Shown here in pieces: positions 1 to 8,615 of a stretch of 64,000 bases of DNA. This DNA is from Amycolatopsis bullii (GTDB lineage: Bacteria; Actinomycetota; Actinomycetes; Mycobacteriales; Pseudonocardiaceae): contig NZ_BNAW01000045.1 of the NCBI RefSeq assembly GCF_014654205.1, positions 16,948 through 80,947 on the forward strand. The letters run 5' to 3'. Below the pieces are notes generated by a model, which saw only the letters and a program-made list of their open reading frames with translations, made no database searches and had not been told where the DNA came from. The stretch's first letter is position 1, and each line of letters starts with the position of its first letter. Both the position numbers and the translations under genes were made by a program.

Positions 1-839
1 AGCGGGCCGAAGCAGAAGCCGAGTACGCCTCCGGCGTCATGGAGCTGATGAAGCTGGACACCGAAGAGCTCGACGAGGACGTCCAGCTGGTCGCCGAGGA
101 CCTGCTGGACGCCGAAGACCTGGCCGAGCGGTTCGTCGAGCGCGACCACCGCGACCTCGCCGAGCGGGCGGCCGCGGACCGGGACTGGACGTACGGGCAC
201 GTCGTCGTCGACGAGGCCCAGGAACTGTCCGAAATGGACTGGCGGGTGCTGATGCGGCGGTGCCCGAGCCGGTCGTTCACGGTCGTCGGCGACCTCGCCC
301 AGCGCCGTTCGGCGGCCGGGGCAACGGCGTGGGGCCCGGTGTTCGCGCCGTACGTCGGCGACCGCTGGCTGTACCGCGAGCTGACCGTGAACTACCGGAC
401 GCCGGCGGAGATCATGACCGTCGCGGGCGCGCTGCTGGCGCGGTTCGCGCCGGACGCGCGGGCGCCGGAATCGGTGCGCGCGTGCGGGACCCGGCCGTGG
501 TCCAGACGAGTGGCGGACGACGAGCTCGCGGACGCCATCGACGACTTCGTCCGCGACGAGGCCGGGCGAGAAGGCACCAGTGTCGTGCTCGGTCCGCCGG
601 GTGTCCCGGGAACGATCCCGGCCGCGGCGGCCAAAGGACTGGAGTTCGACGCCGTGCTCGTGGTCGAGCCGGAGCGGATCCTGGCCGCGGGCCCGCGCGG
701 CGCGGCCGAGCTCTACGTCGCGCTCACGCGCGCCACGCAGCGCCTCGGGGTGCTGCACCGGGATCCGCTCCCGGCGGCGCTGACCGGCCTCGCCGAGGCC
801 GGGGTGCCCGCGAGGTCCGGGCACCGGCGATTCCTGTAG
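1..839 (+). CDS. HelD-like superfamily 1 helicase, C-terminal part (5' end outside window)
   Basis: The frame is open from base 3, so the gene begins upstream of the window; about 279 C-terminal residues are present. UvrD/Rep-type motifs run in order: VVDEAQELS (motif II, DEAQ), VVGDLAQR (motif III), ELTVNYRTPAEI (motif IV), AAKGLEFDAVLVVEPE (motif V) and ELYVALTRATQRLGVLH (motif VI). The DEAQ box with this spacing fits the HelD (helicase IV) family, which in actinobacteria binds RNA polymerase and recycles stalled complexes; some members (HelR) give rifamycin tolerance. The N-terminal region that would separate HelD from a generic UvrD helicase is missing here, so the subfamily is an inference. 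Confidence 0.85.
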   Translation, partial: RAEAEAEYASGVMELMKLDTEELDEDVQLVAEDLLDAEDLAERFVERDHRDLAERAAADRDWTYGHVVVDEAQELSEMDWRVLMRRCPSRSFTVVGDLAQRRSAAGATAWGPVFAPYVGDRWLYRELTVNYRTPAEIMTVAGALLARFAPDARAPESVRACGTRPWSRRVADDELADAIDDFVRDEAGREGTSVVLGPPGVPGTIPAAAAKGLEFDAVLVVEPERILAAGPRGAAELYVALTRATQRLGVLHRDPLPAALTGLAEAGVPARSGHRRFL

Positions 840-883
840 CGAGCAGGGGGTGGCGGGCGGCGGTACCCGTCATCCCCGCACCG

Positions 884-1360
884 CTAGGCCGTGAGCCGGC
901 CCCAGGAGTAGTTCTGCTTGGCCAGCTTCAGGTACACGAACAGCTCGGTCCCGGAGACGCCCGGGATCTTGCGCACCTCTTCGCCGAGCACTTCCAGCAT
1001 GTGGTCGTCGTCCCGGCAGACCAGCTCGGCCAGCAGGTCGTACCGCCCGGCGCAGAGCACGACGTAGTGCACGTTCGTCAGCTCGGACAGCTTGTCGGCG
1101 ACATCGCGGGGATCGACGCCGTCGACGTTGATGCCGACCATGGCCTGGCGCGTCAGGTCCACGTTGGCGGGGTCGGTCACCGCGACGATCTGCATCAGGT
1201 CGTCGCGCAGCAGCCGCTGCACGCGCTGGCGGACTGCTCCCTCCGAAAGGCCGACCGCCTTGGCGAGCGCGGTGAACGAGGCCCGGCCGTCCTTCTGGAG
1301 CAGGTCGATCAGCGATCTGTCCGTATTGTCCAGCGCGCGCGCACGTGTTTCGTCACCCAT
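884..1360 (-). CDS. Lrp/AsnC family transcriptional regulator
   Basis: This is a 158-residue protein of normal Lrp length. The N-terminal winged helix-turn-helix (LDNTDRSLIDLLQKDGRASF, then GLSEGAVRQRVQRLL) is followed by an alpha/beta effector-binding RAM domain from about residue 70, with VHYVVLCAGRYDLLAELVC typical of the ligand-binding core. Lrp proteins sense amino acids and control their transport and metabolism. The gene is divergent from the APC permease at 1625, with 264 bases between them, so the permease is its most likely target. No palindromic operator was clear enough by eye to be called separately. Confidence 0.92.
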   Translation of the reverse strand: MGDETRARALDNTDRSLIDLLQKDGRASFTALAKAVGLSEGAVRQRVQRLLRDDLMQIVAVTDPANVDLTRQAMVGINVDGVDPRDVADKLSELTNVHYVVLCAGRYDLLAELVCRDDDHMLEVLGEEVRKIPGVSGTELFVYLKLAKQNYSWGRLTA

Positions 1361-1624
1361 GCCGTCCCTCCCTGTGTTTCGGCATGTGATTTGTCAAGTG
1401 CGCAGCGTATCGAGACCTGCGGAGAAAGCGAGCCCTCCGCGCCAGCTTCGCGCGATTCGACGTGCACGCCGCGCTCAGCCGAGGAATCGGTGGCCGGAGG
1501 CGAAACTGACGAGGCTTTCCGAGGCGGTTTTGTGCGCCCGCGCACAGCCGTACGTCCATCCGGGTTCGCGCCAGGTACCGTCTGGCGGCTCTCTCGTCCG
1601 AAGCAACCCCAGGAGGACCAACGC

Positions 1625-3175
1625 ATGTCGGAGGCCGTGGCGCTCGGCGTCGCACCCGCCGTTCCCGCGAAGGGGCTGCGCGGCGGCGCGCTGGGCATGG
1701 TGTCGTCGATGGTCATCGGGATGTCGTCGACGGCGCCGGCGTACTCCATCGCGGCCACGCTGGGGCTGATCGTGCTGGCCGGCACCGGGTTCAAGGCGGC
1801 CGCGTTCGTGCTGCTGTCGTTCGTGCCGGTGCTGTTCGTCGCCTTCGCCTTCCGCGAGCTGAACACCGCGGAACCCGACTGCGGCACCAACTTCACCTGG
1901 GCCTCCCGCGCGTTCGGCCCGCACGCCGGGTGGTTCACCGGCTGGGTCGTCACGGTCGCGCAGCTGCTGGTGATGAGCAGCCAGTCCGCACTGACCGGCC
2001 GGTACACGCTTTTGCTGTTCGGCGCGTCCGGAGCCGCGGACAACCGATGGGTGACGACGGCGATCGGGGCCGCCTGGCTGCTGGCGCTGTGCTGGCTCTG
2101 CCACCGTGGCATCGAGGTGTCCGCGCGGGCGCAGTGGATCCTGCTCGGCGTGGAACTCGCCGTCCTGGTGCTCTTCTCGGTCGTCGCGCTGGTCCGCGTC
2201 TTCGACGGCACGGCCGGGCCGCAGGCGTCGCTGCCGAAGCTCGATTGGCTGTGGCCGGGCGGGGTCTCGGCCGCCACCGCGGTTTCGGCGGTGCTGCTGG
2301 CCGTGTTCATCTACTGGGGCTGGGAAAGCTCGCTATCGGTCAACGAGGAGTCGGCCGATCCGCGCCGGGCGCCGGGCCGCGCGGCGGTGCTTTCGACGGT
2401 GTTGCTGGTGCTGAACTACCTGCTCGTGACGGTCGCCGCGCTCGCCTTCGCCGGGGTGGGCAGCGAGGGAATCGGCCTGGCCAACGAGGCCAACTCCGAG
2501 GACGTCCTGGCCGGCCTGGGCGGCGCGGTGTTCGGCGACGGGACGACCGGCAAGGTCCTCGGCGTGCTGCTGATCGTGTCCGTGCTGACCAGCGGCGCGG
2601 CGACCAGCCAGGCGACGATCATGCCGGCCGCGCGCACGACGTTGTCGATGGCCAGCCACGGCGCCCTGCCGCGCGTCTTCGGGCGCGTGCACCCGCGGTT
2701 CCGGACGCCGACCGTGGCGACCTGGGCGTTCGGGCTGGTCTCGCTGGCCGTGTACGTGCTCCTGGCGCTGGTCAGCGACAACGTGCTGTCCGACTCGGTG
2801 GACGCGGTCGGCTTGACCATCGCGATCGAATACACGATGACGGCGCTGGCGTGCGTCTGGGTGTTCCGCCGGACGCTGTTCGCGAGCGTGCGCAACTTCG
2901 TGCTGCGCGGGCTGCTGCCGTTCGCCGGCGGCGTGTTCTTCCTGGCCGTGCTGGTGTTCGCGCTGATCGAGTACGCGCGGCCGGACGCGGGCGAGACGAC
3001 GGTGTTCGGCATCGGCGGTGTCGCGGTGATCGGCGTGGTGTCGATCGTGCTCGGGGTGCCGCTGATGTTCGCGGTGCACCGGGCCTGCCGGGAGTTCTTC
3101 GCCGGCCGCCGCCTGCCGCGCGGGGTCGTGCCGCGCGGCGGCGACAGCATCGTCACCCCAGATCACGCCGGCTGA
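1625..3175 (+). CDS. APC-family amino acid permease
   Basis: This 516-residue integral membrane protein has about 12 hydrophobic segments. It carries the amino acid-polyamine-organocation signature near the N terminus (GALGMVSSMVIGMSSTAPAYS, first helix) and WGWESSLSVNEESADP near mid-protein. The ATG at 1625 is chosen because AGGAGG lies 8 bases upstream and the hydrophobic core begins soon after; the frame is open much farther upstream, but that part has no coding character. It probably imports an amino acid or amine by proton symport. The Lrp gene is divergent, and the 3' end overlaps the convergent lysA by 23 bases. Substrate is unknown. Confidence 0.92.
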   Translation: MSEAVALGVAPAVPAKGLRGGALGMVSSMVIGMSSTAPAYSIAATLGLIVLAGTGFKAAAFVLLSFVPVLFVAFAFRELNTAEPDCGTNFTWASRAFGPHAGWFTGWVVTVAQLLVMSSQSALTGRYTLLLFGASGAADNRWVTTAIGAAWLLALCWLCHRGIEVSARAQWILLGVELAVLVLFSVVALVRVFDGTAGPQASLPKLDWLWPGGVSAATAVSAVLLAVFIYWGWESSLSVNEESADPRRAPGRAAVLSTVLLVLNYLLVTVAALAFAGVGSEGIGLANEANSEDVLAGLGGAVFGDGTTGKVLGVLLIVSVLTSGAATSQATIMPAARTTLSMASHGALPRVFGRVHPRFRTPTVATWAFGLVSLAVYVLLALVSDNVLSDSVDAVGLTIAIEYTMTALACVWVFRRTLFASVRNFVLRGLLPFAGGVFFLAVLVFALIEYARPDAGETTVFGIGGVAVIGVVSIVLGVPLMFAVHRACREFFAGRRLPRGVVPRGGDSIVTPDHAG

Positions 3176-4496
3176 GGTCCTCCTCAGTCTCGCGGCGCAC
3201 CAGCAGCGTCGCGACGCCGTCGCGGACGCCGACCAGTGGCGGGCGGCCGACCTGGTTGTAGTTCGACGCCAGCGAGTGGTGGTACGCGCCGGTGCACGGG
3301 ACGGCCAGGAGGTCGCCGACGTGCAGGTCGGCGGGCAGGTTGATGCCGTCAGCGAGGACGTCCCCGGCTTCGCAGTGCCTGCCGACCACGGTCATCGGCA
3401 CGCGCTGCGCCTTCGACCGCCGTCCCACCAGGCGTGTGGTGTAGCGGGCGCCGTAGAGGGACGGGCGCGCGTTGTCGCTCATGCCGCCGTCGACCGCGAC
3501 GAACGTGCGGCTGCCGCGTTTGACCGCGCAGACCCGGTAGACCGTGATCCCGGCCGGCCCGACGAGCGCCCGGCCGGGCTCGATCGTCAGGCGGGGCAGC
3601 GGAAAGCCGTGCGCCGCGCATTCGTACGCCAGTGCCACCCGCAGGCGCCGCGAGTAGCCGCCGAGGTCGAACGCGGGCTCGCCGCCGACGTACGGGACCG
3701 CGTGCCCGCCGCCGAGATCCAGCTCCCGCGGCGTGACGCCGTGGGTGTCGCGGATCCGGACGAGCACCTCGGCCATCCGCCGCGCGGCCGCCTCGTACCG
3801 GTCGACCCTGGTCACCTGGGAGCCGATGTGGCAGTGCAGGCCTTGGAGCCGCAACCCGGGTTGTCGCTTCACGGCTTCGACGGCGGCGTCGACGTTGTCG
3901 GGGACGCCGTCGAGGAGCGAGAAGCCGAACTTCTGGCCTTCGGTGCCGGTGCTGATGGCCGCGTGGGCCCCGGCCGCAACACCCGGCGTCACTCGGATCA
4001 TCACCTGCTGAGCGCCGTGGGCGAGCGCGCCGAGCTGCTCGATCTCGTCGAGCGAGTCGACCACGATCCGCCGGACGCCGTAGCTGAGCGCCGCCTTCAG
4101 GTCTTCGGGCGTCTTCGCGTTGCCGTGCAGCAGCATGCGCTCCGCGGGGAAGCCGACCGAGCGTGCGACGGCGATTTCGCCGGCGGAGCAGGTGTCGAGC
4201 GACAACCCCGCTTCGGCGATCCAGCGCAGTACGGCCCGCGTACAGAGCGCCTTGCTCGCGTACGCGACTTCGACGTCCGGCAGCGCTTCGCGGTACTCAC
4301 GGGCGGTGTCGCGGACCTGCTGCTCGTCGATGAGGTACGACGGCGTCCCGAAGCGGGCGGCGAGGTGGCTGACCGGCGCGCCGGCGAAGAGCAGCTCGCC
4401 GTCCTCGCCGATTCGGGTGCTTCGCGGCCAGACTCCTGGCTCGAGGTGATCGGCGGCTTCGCAGCCGAGGCTGGGAAGAAGCTCGCTGAGCGTCAC
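3153..4496 (-). CDS. lysA: Diaminopimelate decarboxylase (LysA family)
   Basis: A 447-residue fold-type III PLP decarboxylase that would convert meso-diaminopimelate to lysine. The PLP lysine is K82 in AYASKAL. HCHIGSQ, DLGGGHAVPY, EPGRALVGPAG and a GRHCEAGDVL segment holding the catalytic Cys follow in the family order. The roughly 50-residue N-terminal extension including EPGVWPRS is usual for actinobacterial LysA. In most actinobacteria lysA follows argS; here it stands alone beside an Lrp/APC pair, so it may be a second copy, or may act on a related D-amino acid. Its 3' end overlaps the convergent permease gene. The ATG at 4496 fits the family N terminus. Confidence 0.88.
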   Translation of the reverse strand: MTLSELLPSLGCEAADHLEPGVWPRSTRIGEDGELLFAGAPVSHLAARFGTPSYLIDEQQVRDTAREYREALPDVEVAYASKALCTRAVLRWIAEAGLSLDTCSAGEIAVARSVGFPAERMLLHGNAKTPEDLKAALSYGVRRIVVDSLDEIEQLGALAHGAQQVMIRVTPGVAAGAHAAISTGTEGQKFGFSLLDGVPDNVDAAVEAVKRQPGLRLQGLHCHIGSQVTRVDRYEAAARRMAEVLVRIRDTHGVTPRELDLGGGHAVPYVGGEPAFDLGGYSRRLRVALAYECAAHGFPLPRLTIEPGRALVGPAGITVYRVCAVKRGSRTFVAVDGGMSDNARPSLYGARYTTRLVGRRSKAQRVPMTVVGRHCEAGDVLADGINLPADLHVGDLLAVPCTGAYHHSLASNYNQVGRPPLVGVRDGVATLLVRRETEEDLSRRDLG

Positions 4497-4636
4497 GGGT
4501 GCCTCCGGGCATCACGGCGGATCGGACCCCGCCAGGACACCCCCGCGACCGGGCCCGGAGATCACCCGTGAATGCCGTCCTGACGGCTGTGGGTTGTCCG
4601 CTTACTCCTTATTAACGCCCCAGTAACTTGCGTCAC

Positions 4637-5542
4637 CTAGGAGAGGCCCCACGACGACAGCAGCCCGGAAAGGTGCTCCCGTTCGGCTCCGGTCAGCAGC
4701 CGGCTCGGGGGCCGGATGTCCGGACGGCACAGGCCGAGCTGGGCCAGGGCGTCCTTGACCACGCTGACGTTGTTGGCGTTCCCGTTGGCGGCGCGGAGCT
4801 CCTCGAACGGCCGGATCCGCTCCCAGACCGCCATCGCCGCCGGATAGTCCGCTGTGGACAGTGCGTGGAACATCTCCAGCGAGATCGCCGGGTCGACGTT
4901 CACCAGCCCGGAGGTGAAGCCGGTCGCGCCGACGGCGAAGTAGCCGGGCGCGGAGAGCTCCGCCAGGCCGGCGATCCATACGAACCGGTCGAAGCCCGCG
5001 TCCCGGGCGACCGAGCCGAACCGCACCGGGTCCGGGACCGCGTACTTCACGCCGATGACGTTCGGCGCCGCCTCCCCGAGCGCACCCAGCTGCTCGCCGG
5101 CGATCGCGGGGTTGCGGACGTAGAGCACGACGCCGAGTTCCGGCACCGCCGCGGCGATCGCCGCGTGGTAGTCGACCCAGCCGTCGCCGGAGATGTACGG
5201 GTGCACGGGCTGGTGGATCATGATCATGTCCGCGCCCGCCTCCCGCGCGTGGATCGCGGACCGCGTCGCCGACGCGACGTCGTGCCCGACGCCGGCGAGC
5301 ACGCTCGCCCGGCCGGCCGCGGCCTCGACGGTGACCTCCAGGCACTGCCGCGCTTCGCCCGCATCGAGCGCGTAGAACTCACCGGTGTTGCCGTTCGGCG
5401 TCACGACCTCGATGCCGCCGGTGATCAGCCGGTCCACCAGCTTCGCGTACGTCTGGCCGTCGACGGCGCCCTCGGCGTCGAACGGCGTGACCGGGATGGC
5501 CACCACCCCGGAAAGCCGCCGCCTCTGCTCCTCGAACGTCAT
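4637..5542 (-). CDS. Dihydrodipicolinate synthase/N-acetylneuraminate lyase superfamily protein
   Basis: A 301-residue class I aldolase-type TIM barrel. The predicted Schiff-base lysine is K166 (NVIGVKYAV), the conserved tyrosine is Y141 (VVLYVRNP), and the substrate-carboxylate loop reads NGNTGEFYAL around residues 50-59 in place of the GTTGE of true DapA. The GNTGEF loop is seen in relatives acting on sugar acids (5-dehydro-4-deoxyglucarate dehydratase group) and hydroxyproline-type substrates. The start overlaps the stop of the GntR gene by 4 bases (ATGA), with a GGGGG-rich ribosome site. Linkage to a divergent ABC importer suggests breakdown of an imported small acid or amino compound rather than lysine biosynthesis. 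Confidence 0.85.
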   Translation of the reverse strand: MTFEEQRRRLSGVVAIPVTPFDAEGAVDGQTYAKLVDRLITGGIEVVTPNGNTGEFYALDAGEARQCLEVTVEAAAGRASVLAGVGHDVASATRSAIHAREAGADMIMIHQPVHPYISGDGWVDYHAAIAAAVPELGVVLYVRNPAIAGEQLGALGEAAPNVIGVKYAVPDPVRFGSVARDAGFDRFVWIAGLAELSAPGYFAVGATGFTSGLVNVDPAISLEMFHALSTADYPAAMAVWERIRPFEELRAANGNANNVSVVKDALAQLGLCRPDIRPPSRLLTGAEREHLSGLLSSWGLS

Positions 5543-6249
5543 CGGGCCCCCTTCGGATCGCCGGTCTCGGTGGTGCGTGCGCCGGACAGCCCGAAGGCGA
5601 TCCGGTCGATGAAATCGGTGATGTGCTTGCGCAGCAGGTGTTCGGTCTGCCGGGTGTTGCCGCTCTCGGCGGCGTTCAGGATCGCCCGGTGCTCGGCCGC
5701 TTCGCCCTGCCAGGTGGGGCTGATGCCCCAGCCCGTGACGGTGATCAGCGCGGCTTGGTCGCGCAGCCCGTCGAGGACCTCGACCAGCAGCGGGTTCCCG
5801 CACCCGGCGTAGAGCGCGCGGTGGAACAGGCGGTTGGCCAGGCTGGCCTTCGCGCGGTCACCGGCCGCCGCGCCGGTCTCGACCCCGGCCAGCACCTGCC
5901 GCGCGTCCGCGAAGTCCGCGCCGCGCTCGACGGCCCGCCGGACGGCTTCGGGCTCCAGCAGTGCGCGCAGGTCGTAGACCGCGCACGCGCTTTCGGCGTC
6001 CATGACCCGGACCGCGGCGCCCTTGTACGTGCTCATCGTGACCAAACCGGAACCGGCCAGGCTCCGCAGTGCCTCGCGCACGGGCGTCTTCGACACCCCG
6101 AGCAGGGCGCCGACCTCGGCTTCGACGAGCGTTTCGCCCGGCCCGAACTCCCCGCTCAAGATCGCTTCCTTGATCGCGTCACGCACGAAATCCGTCCGCG
6201 AGACGGGCGGCGGCGGCCTTCGGGCCGAAGAAGTGCTCGCCACTGGCAT
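5539..6249 (-). CDS. GntR family transcriptional regulator (FCD domain)
   Basis: A 236-residue FadR-subfamily regulator. The N-terminal winged helix holds LVEAEVGALLGVSKTPVREA, and an all-helical FCD effector domain follows (VYDLRALLEPEAVRRAVERG, FHRALYAGCGN, EHRAILNAAESGN). The FCD histidines usually hold a metal or acid ligand. Start chosen at ATG 6249; the frame could extend to 6288, but that stretch would cover most of the 56-base divergent promoter region. The gene is translationally coupled to the DapA-type gene and divergent from the ABC operon, so it is the likely local repressor of both, with the aldolase substrate as probable inducer. Confidence 0.9.
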   Translation of the reverse strand: MPVASTSSARRPPPPVSRTDFVRDAIKEAILSGEFGPGETLVEAEVGALLGVSKTPVREALRSLAGSGLVTMSTYKGAAVRVMDAESACAVYDLRALLEPEAVRRAVERGADFADARQVLAGVETGAAAGDRAKASLANRLFHRALYAGCGNPLLVEVLDGLRDQAALITVTGWGISPTWQGEAAEHRAILNAAESGNTRQTEHLLRKHITDFIDRIAFGLSGARTTETGDPKGAR

Positions 6250-6305
6250 GTCCGATCTGATATACGATGCGACATACAACATTATCACGGACCTAGGGAG
6301 CAGCC
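6250..6305. promoter_or_regulatory. Divergent promoter region, candidate GntR operator
   Basis: This 56-base gap separates the GntR start from the ABC-operon start and is clearly AT-richer than its surroundings. It contains TGATATACGATGCGACATAC and, further on, TATCA. TGATA and TATCA form an outer inverted repeat. The GTAT/ATAC elements resemble half-sites used by FadR-type regulators. Any exact operator boundary is an inference. Confidence 0.4.
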
Positions 6306-7532
6306 ATGCAGCGTTGCACCGGCTTCCGATTCCGACGAGTGTTGCTGGCGGTGGGTCTCGCGGCCGGTCTGGCGGCCTGCGGCGCGCCCGGCGGCGACGG
6401 CGGCCAGGCGGCAGATCCCCAGGCCGTGCCGGACAAGCCGAGCAAGCCGGTCGAGCTCAACATCCTCGACGTCGCGGGCAACCTGCAGCTCACCAAGCAG
6501 ATGATCGAGAACTTCAAGGCCGCGCACCCGGACGTGCTCGCGAAGGTCACCTATTCGACGGCACCCGCGCCGAGCATGGCGGGCAAGCTGAAGGCCGAGC
6601 AGGACGGCGGCGTCGCCCAGACCCACCTGGTGCTGAGCGGGACCGACGGTCTCTCCGCCGGCATCGCGAACGGCACCCTGGCGAAGGTCCTCCCGGACTT
6701 CTCGGGCCGGTTCCCGAACCTGATGCAGAACTACCTCGAGCCCGCGGCCAAGATGCAGGAGCTGGCCAACGGCTACGGCATCGAGGTCGTCTACTACCCG
6801 TCGGGCCCGCTCCTGGAGTTCAACCCCGGCGCGGTGCCCGCCGCCCCGGCGTCGCCGCAGGAGCTGCTCGACTGGGCGAAGGCGCACCCGGAGAAGTTCC
6901 AGTACGCCCAGCCGTCGAACTCCGGCCCGGGCCGGACGTTCCTGATGGGCCTGCCGTACCTGCTCGGCGACAAGGACCCGAAGGACCCGGACCAGGGCTG
7001 GGACAAGACCTGGGCGTTCCTGCAGGAGCTCGGCAAGTACGTGAAGTACTACCCGTCGGGCACCACGGAGACGATGAAGAACCTCGCCTCCGGCTCGGTA
7101 GACATGATCATGTCGACCACCGGCTGGGACATCAACCCGCGCAAGCTCGGCACGGTGCCCAACACGGTCAAGACGGCGATCATGCAGCCGATGCACTGGG
7201 TCACCGACGCCCAGTACGCCCTCATCCCCAAGGGCCTTTCGCCCGACCAGGAGTCGGCGATCCTGCAGCTGATCGCGTGGATGCTCAAGCCGGACCAGCA
7301 GGCGATCGCCTACGACGACGGGTACTTCTACCCCGGCCCGGCGGTCAAGGACGTCACCCTGCAGATGGCGCCGCAGAAGAGCCAGGACACTCTTCGGCAG
7401 TTCGGCCGCCCGGAGTACGAGCAGTGGATCGCGCAGTACCCCAAGGAGACCTCGCTGCCCGCCGAGCAGCAGGTGAAGGCGTTCGACAAGTGGAACCAGC
7501 TGGTCGGCGGCTCGAAGGTCGGTAAGAAGTGA
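6306..7532 (+). CDS. ABC transporter substrate-binding lipoprotein (family 1, PotD/Fe3+/phosphonate type)
   Basis: A 408-residue secreted solute-binding protein. The signal peptide ends in a lipobox (AAGLAAC, Cys near residue 26), so it is anchored to the outer face of the membrane. The mature part begins PVELNILDVAGNLQLTKQMI and has the bilobal extracellular binding-protein layout (GIEVVYYPSGPLLEFNPG, NLASGSVDMIMSTTGWD). It is first of a four-gene operon; its stop overlaps the ATPase start. Such proteins bind polyamines, iron, 2-aminoethylphosphonate or small acids. The neighbouring DapA-type gene favours an organic acid or amino compound, but the ligand cannot be read from sequence. Confidence 0.88.
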   Translation: MQRCTGFRFRRVLLAVGLAAGLAACGAPGGDGGQAADPQAVPDKPSKPVELNILDVAGNLQLTKQMIENFKAAHPDVLAKVTYSTAPAPSMAGKLKAEQDGGVAQTHLVLSGTDGLSAGIANGTLAKVLPDFSGRFPNLMQNYLEPAAKMQELANGYGIEVVYYPSGPLLEFNPGAVPAAPASPQELLDWAKAHPEKFQYAQPSNSGPGRTFLMGLPYLLGDKDPKDPDQGWDKTWAFLQELGKYVKYYPSGTTETMKNLASGSVDMIMSTTGWDINPRKLGTVPNTVKTAIMQPMHWVTDAQYALIPKGLSPDQESAILQLIAWMLKPDQQAIAYDDGYFYPGPAVKDVTLQMAPQKSQDTLRQFGRPEYEQWIAQYPKETSLPAEQQVKAFDKWNQLVGGSKVGKK

Positions 7533-8572
7533 CGTTCGGGCAGCTGCGGCTGGACGGCGTCTCGCGCAGCTTCGGCACCGCGAACGCCCTGCGTGGCCTC
7601 GACCTCGCCATCACGCGCGGCGAGTTCGTGGCCCTGCTCGGCCCGTCCGGCTGCGGCAAGTCGACAGCGCTGAACTGCCTGGCCGGCCTGCTGCCCCTGA
7701 CGGCGGGCAGCATCTGGCTCGACGACACCCGCATCGACGGGCAGCCGCCGGAGCAGCGCGGGTTCGGGATGGTGTTCCAGAACTACGCGCTGTTCCCGCA
7801 CCTGTCCGTCCGCGCCAACGTCGGCTTCGGCCTCAAGATGCGCAAGGTCGGCCGCGCCGAGGCCCGCCGGCGCGTCGACGAAGCGCTCCGCCTGGTGCAG
7901 CTCACCGAGCACGCGGCGAAGTTCCCCGCGCAGCTCTCCGGTGGGCAGCAGCAGCGCGTCGCCATCGCCCGCGCCGTGGTCCTGGAGCCGCCGGTCGTCC
8001 TGATGGACGAGCCGCTGTCCAACCTGGACGCCAAGCTCCGGCTCGAGATGCGGATGGAGATCCGCCGCCTCCACCAGACGCTCGGCCTGACCACGGTGTA
8101 CGTCACCCACGACCAGGAGGAGGCCCTGTCACTGGCCGACCGCCTGGTGGTGCTGCGCGAGGGCTCGGTGCAGCAAATCGGCACGCCGGAGGAGGTCTAC
8201 GCCCAGCCGGTGAACAGTTATGTCGCCTCCTTCATGGGCTACCGCAACCTCCTGGACGTGACGGTGACGTCCGCGGCGCCCTCGTCGGTCACCGTGGAGG
8301 GCGCGGGTGTCCGCCTCACCGGCCGCGGCACGCTCACGGAGGGCCCGGCGAAGGTGGCGATCCGCCCGGAGGACTTCGTCGTCGGCGACGGCACGGAGAA
8401 CGCCCTCGACGTCACGGTCGAGATCGTCGAGTACCACGGCCGCGAGCTGTCCGTCTCGGCCCGGCTCGAGAGCGGTGTGCCGGTCTACTTCCGCACCGAC
8501 AAGCGCCTCGCTCCGGGAGACCCGGTCAGGATCGGCGTCCCCGCCGAGCGGGTCCTGGTGTTCGCGCCATGA
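7529..8572 (+). CDS. ABC transporter ATP-binding protein (PotA-like)
   Basis: A 347-residue ATPase. Walker A is GPSGCGKST, the Q-loop lies in MVFQNYALFPHL, the signature is LSGGQQQRVAIARA, Walker B is VVLMDEPLSNLDAKLR and the H-loop is VYVTHDQEEA. After residue about 240 comes a C-terminal TOBE regulatory domain, as in PotA, FbpC and MalK. The GTG start at 7529 overlaps the preceding stop (GTGA). It powers the two permeases that follow. A 43-base gap separates it from the next gene, the only non-overlapping junction in the operon. Confidence 0.95.
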   Translation: MTFGQLRLDGVSRSFGTANALRGLDLAITRGEFVALLGPSGCGKSTALNCLAGLLPLTAGSIWLDDTRIDGQPPEQRGFGMVFQNYALFPHLSVRANVGFGLKMRKVGRAEARRRVDEALRLVQLTEHAAKFPAQLSGGQQQRVAIARAVVLEPPVVLMDEPLSNLDAKLRLEMRMEIRRLHQTLGLTTVYVTHDQEEALSLADRLVVLREGSVQQIGTPEEVYAQPVNSYVASFMGYRNLLDVTVTSAAPSSVTVEGAGVRLTGRGTLTEGPAKVAIRPEDFVVGDGTENALDVTVEIVEYHGRELSVSARLESGVPVYFRTDKRLAPGDPVRIGVPAERVLVFAP

Positions 8573-8615
8573 GCCCGGCGAGGATCGCTGCCGCCCGCGT
8601 CGCGGAGGTCGCGCC

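Noticed and set aside
260..1624. Upstream extension of the APC permease frame
   Set aside because: It is Arg/Gly-rich and antisense or out of frame to the helicase and Lrp genes; ATG 1625 has a good ribosome site.
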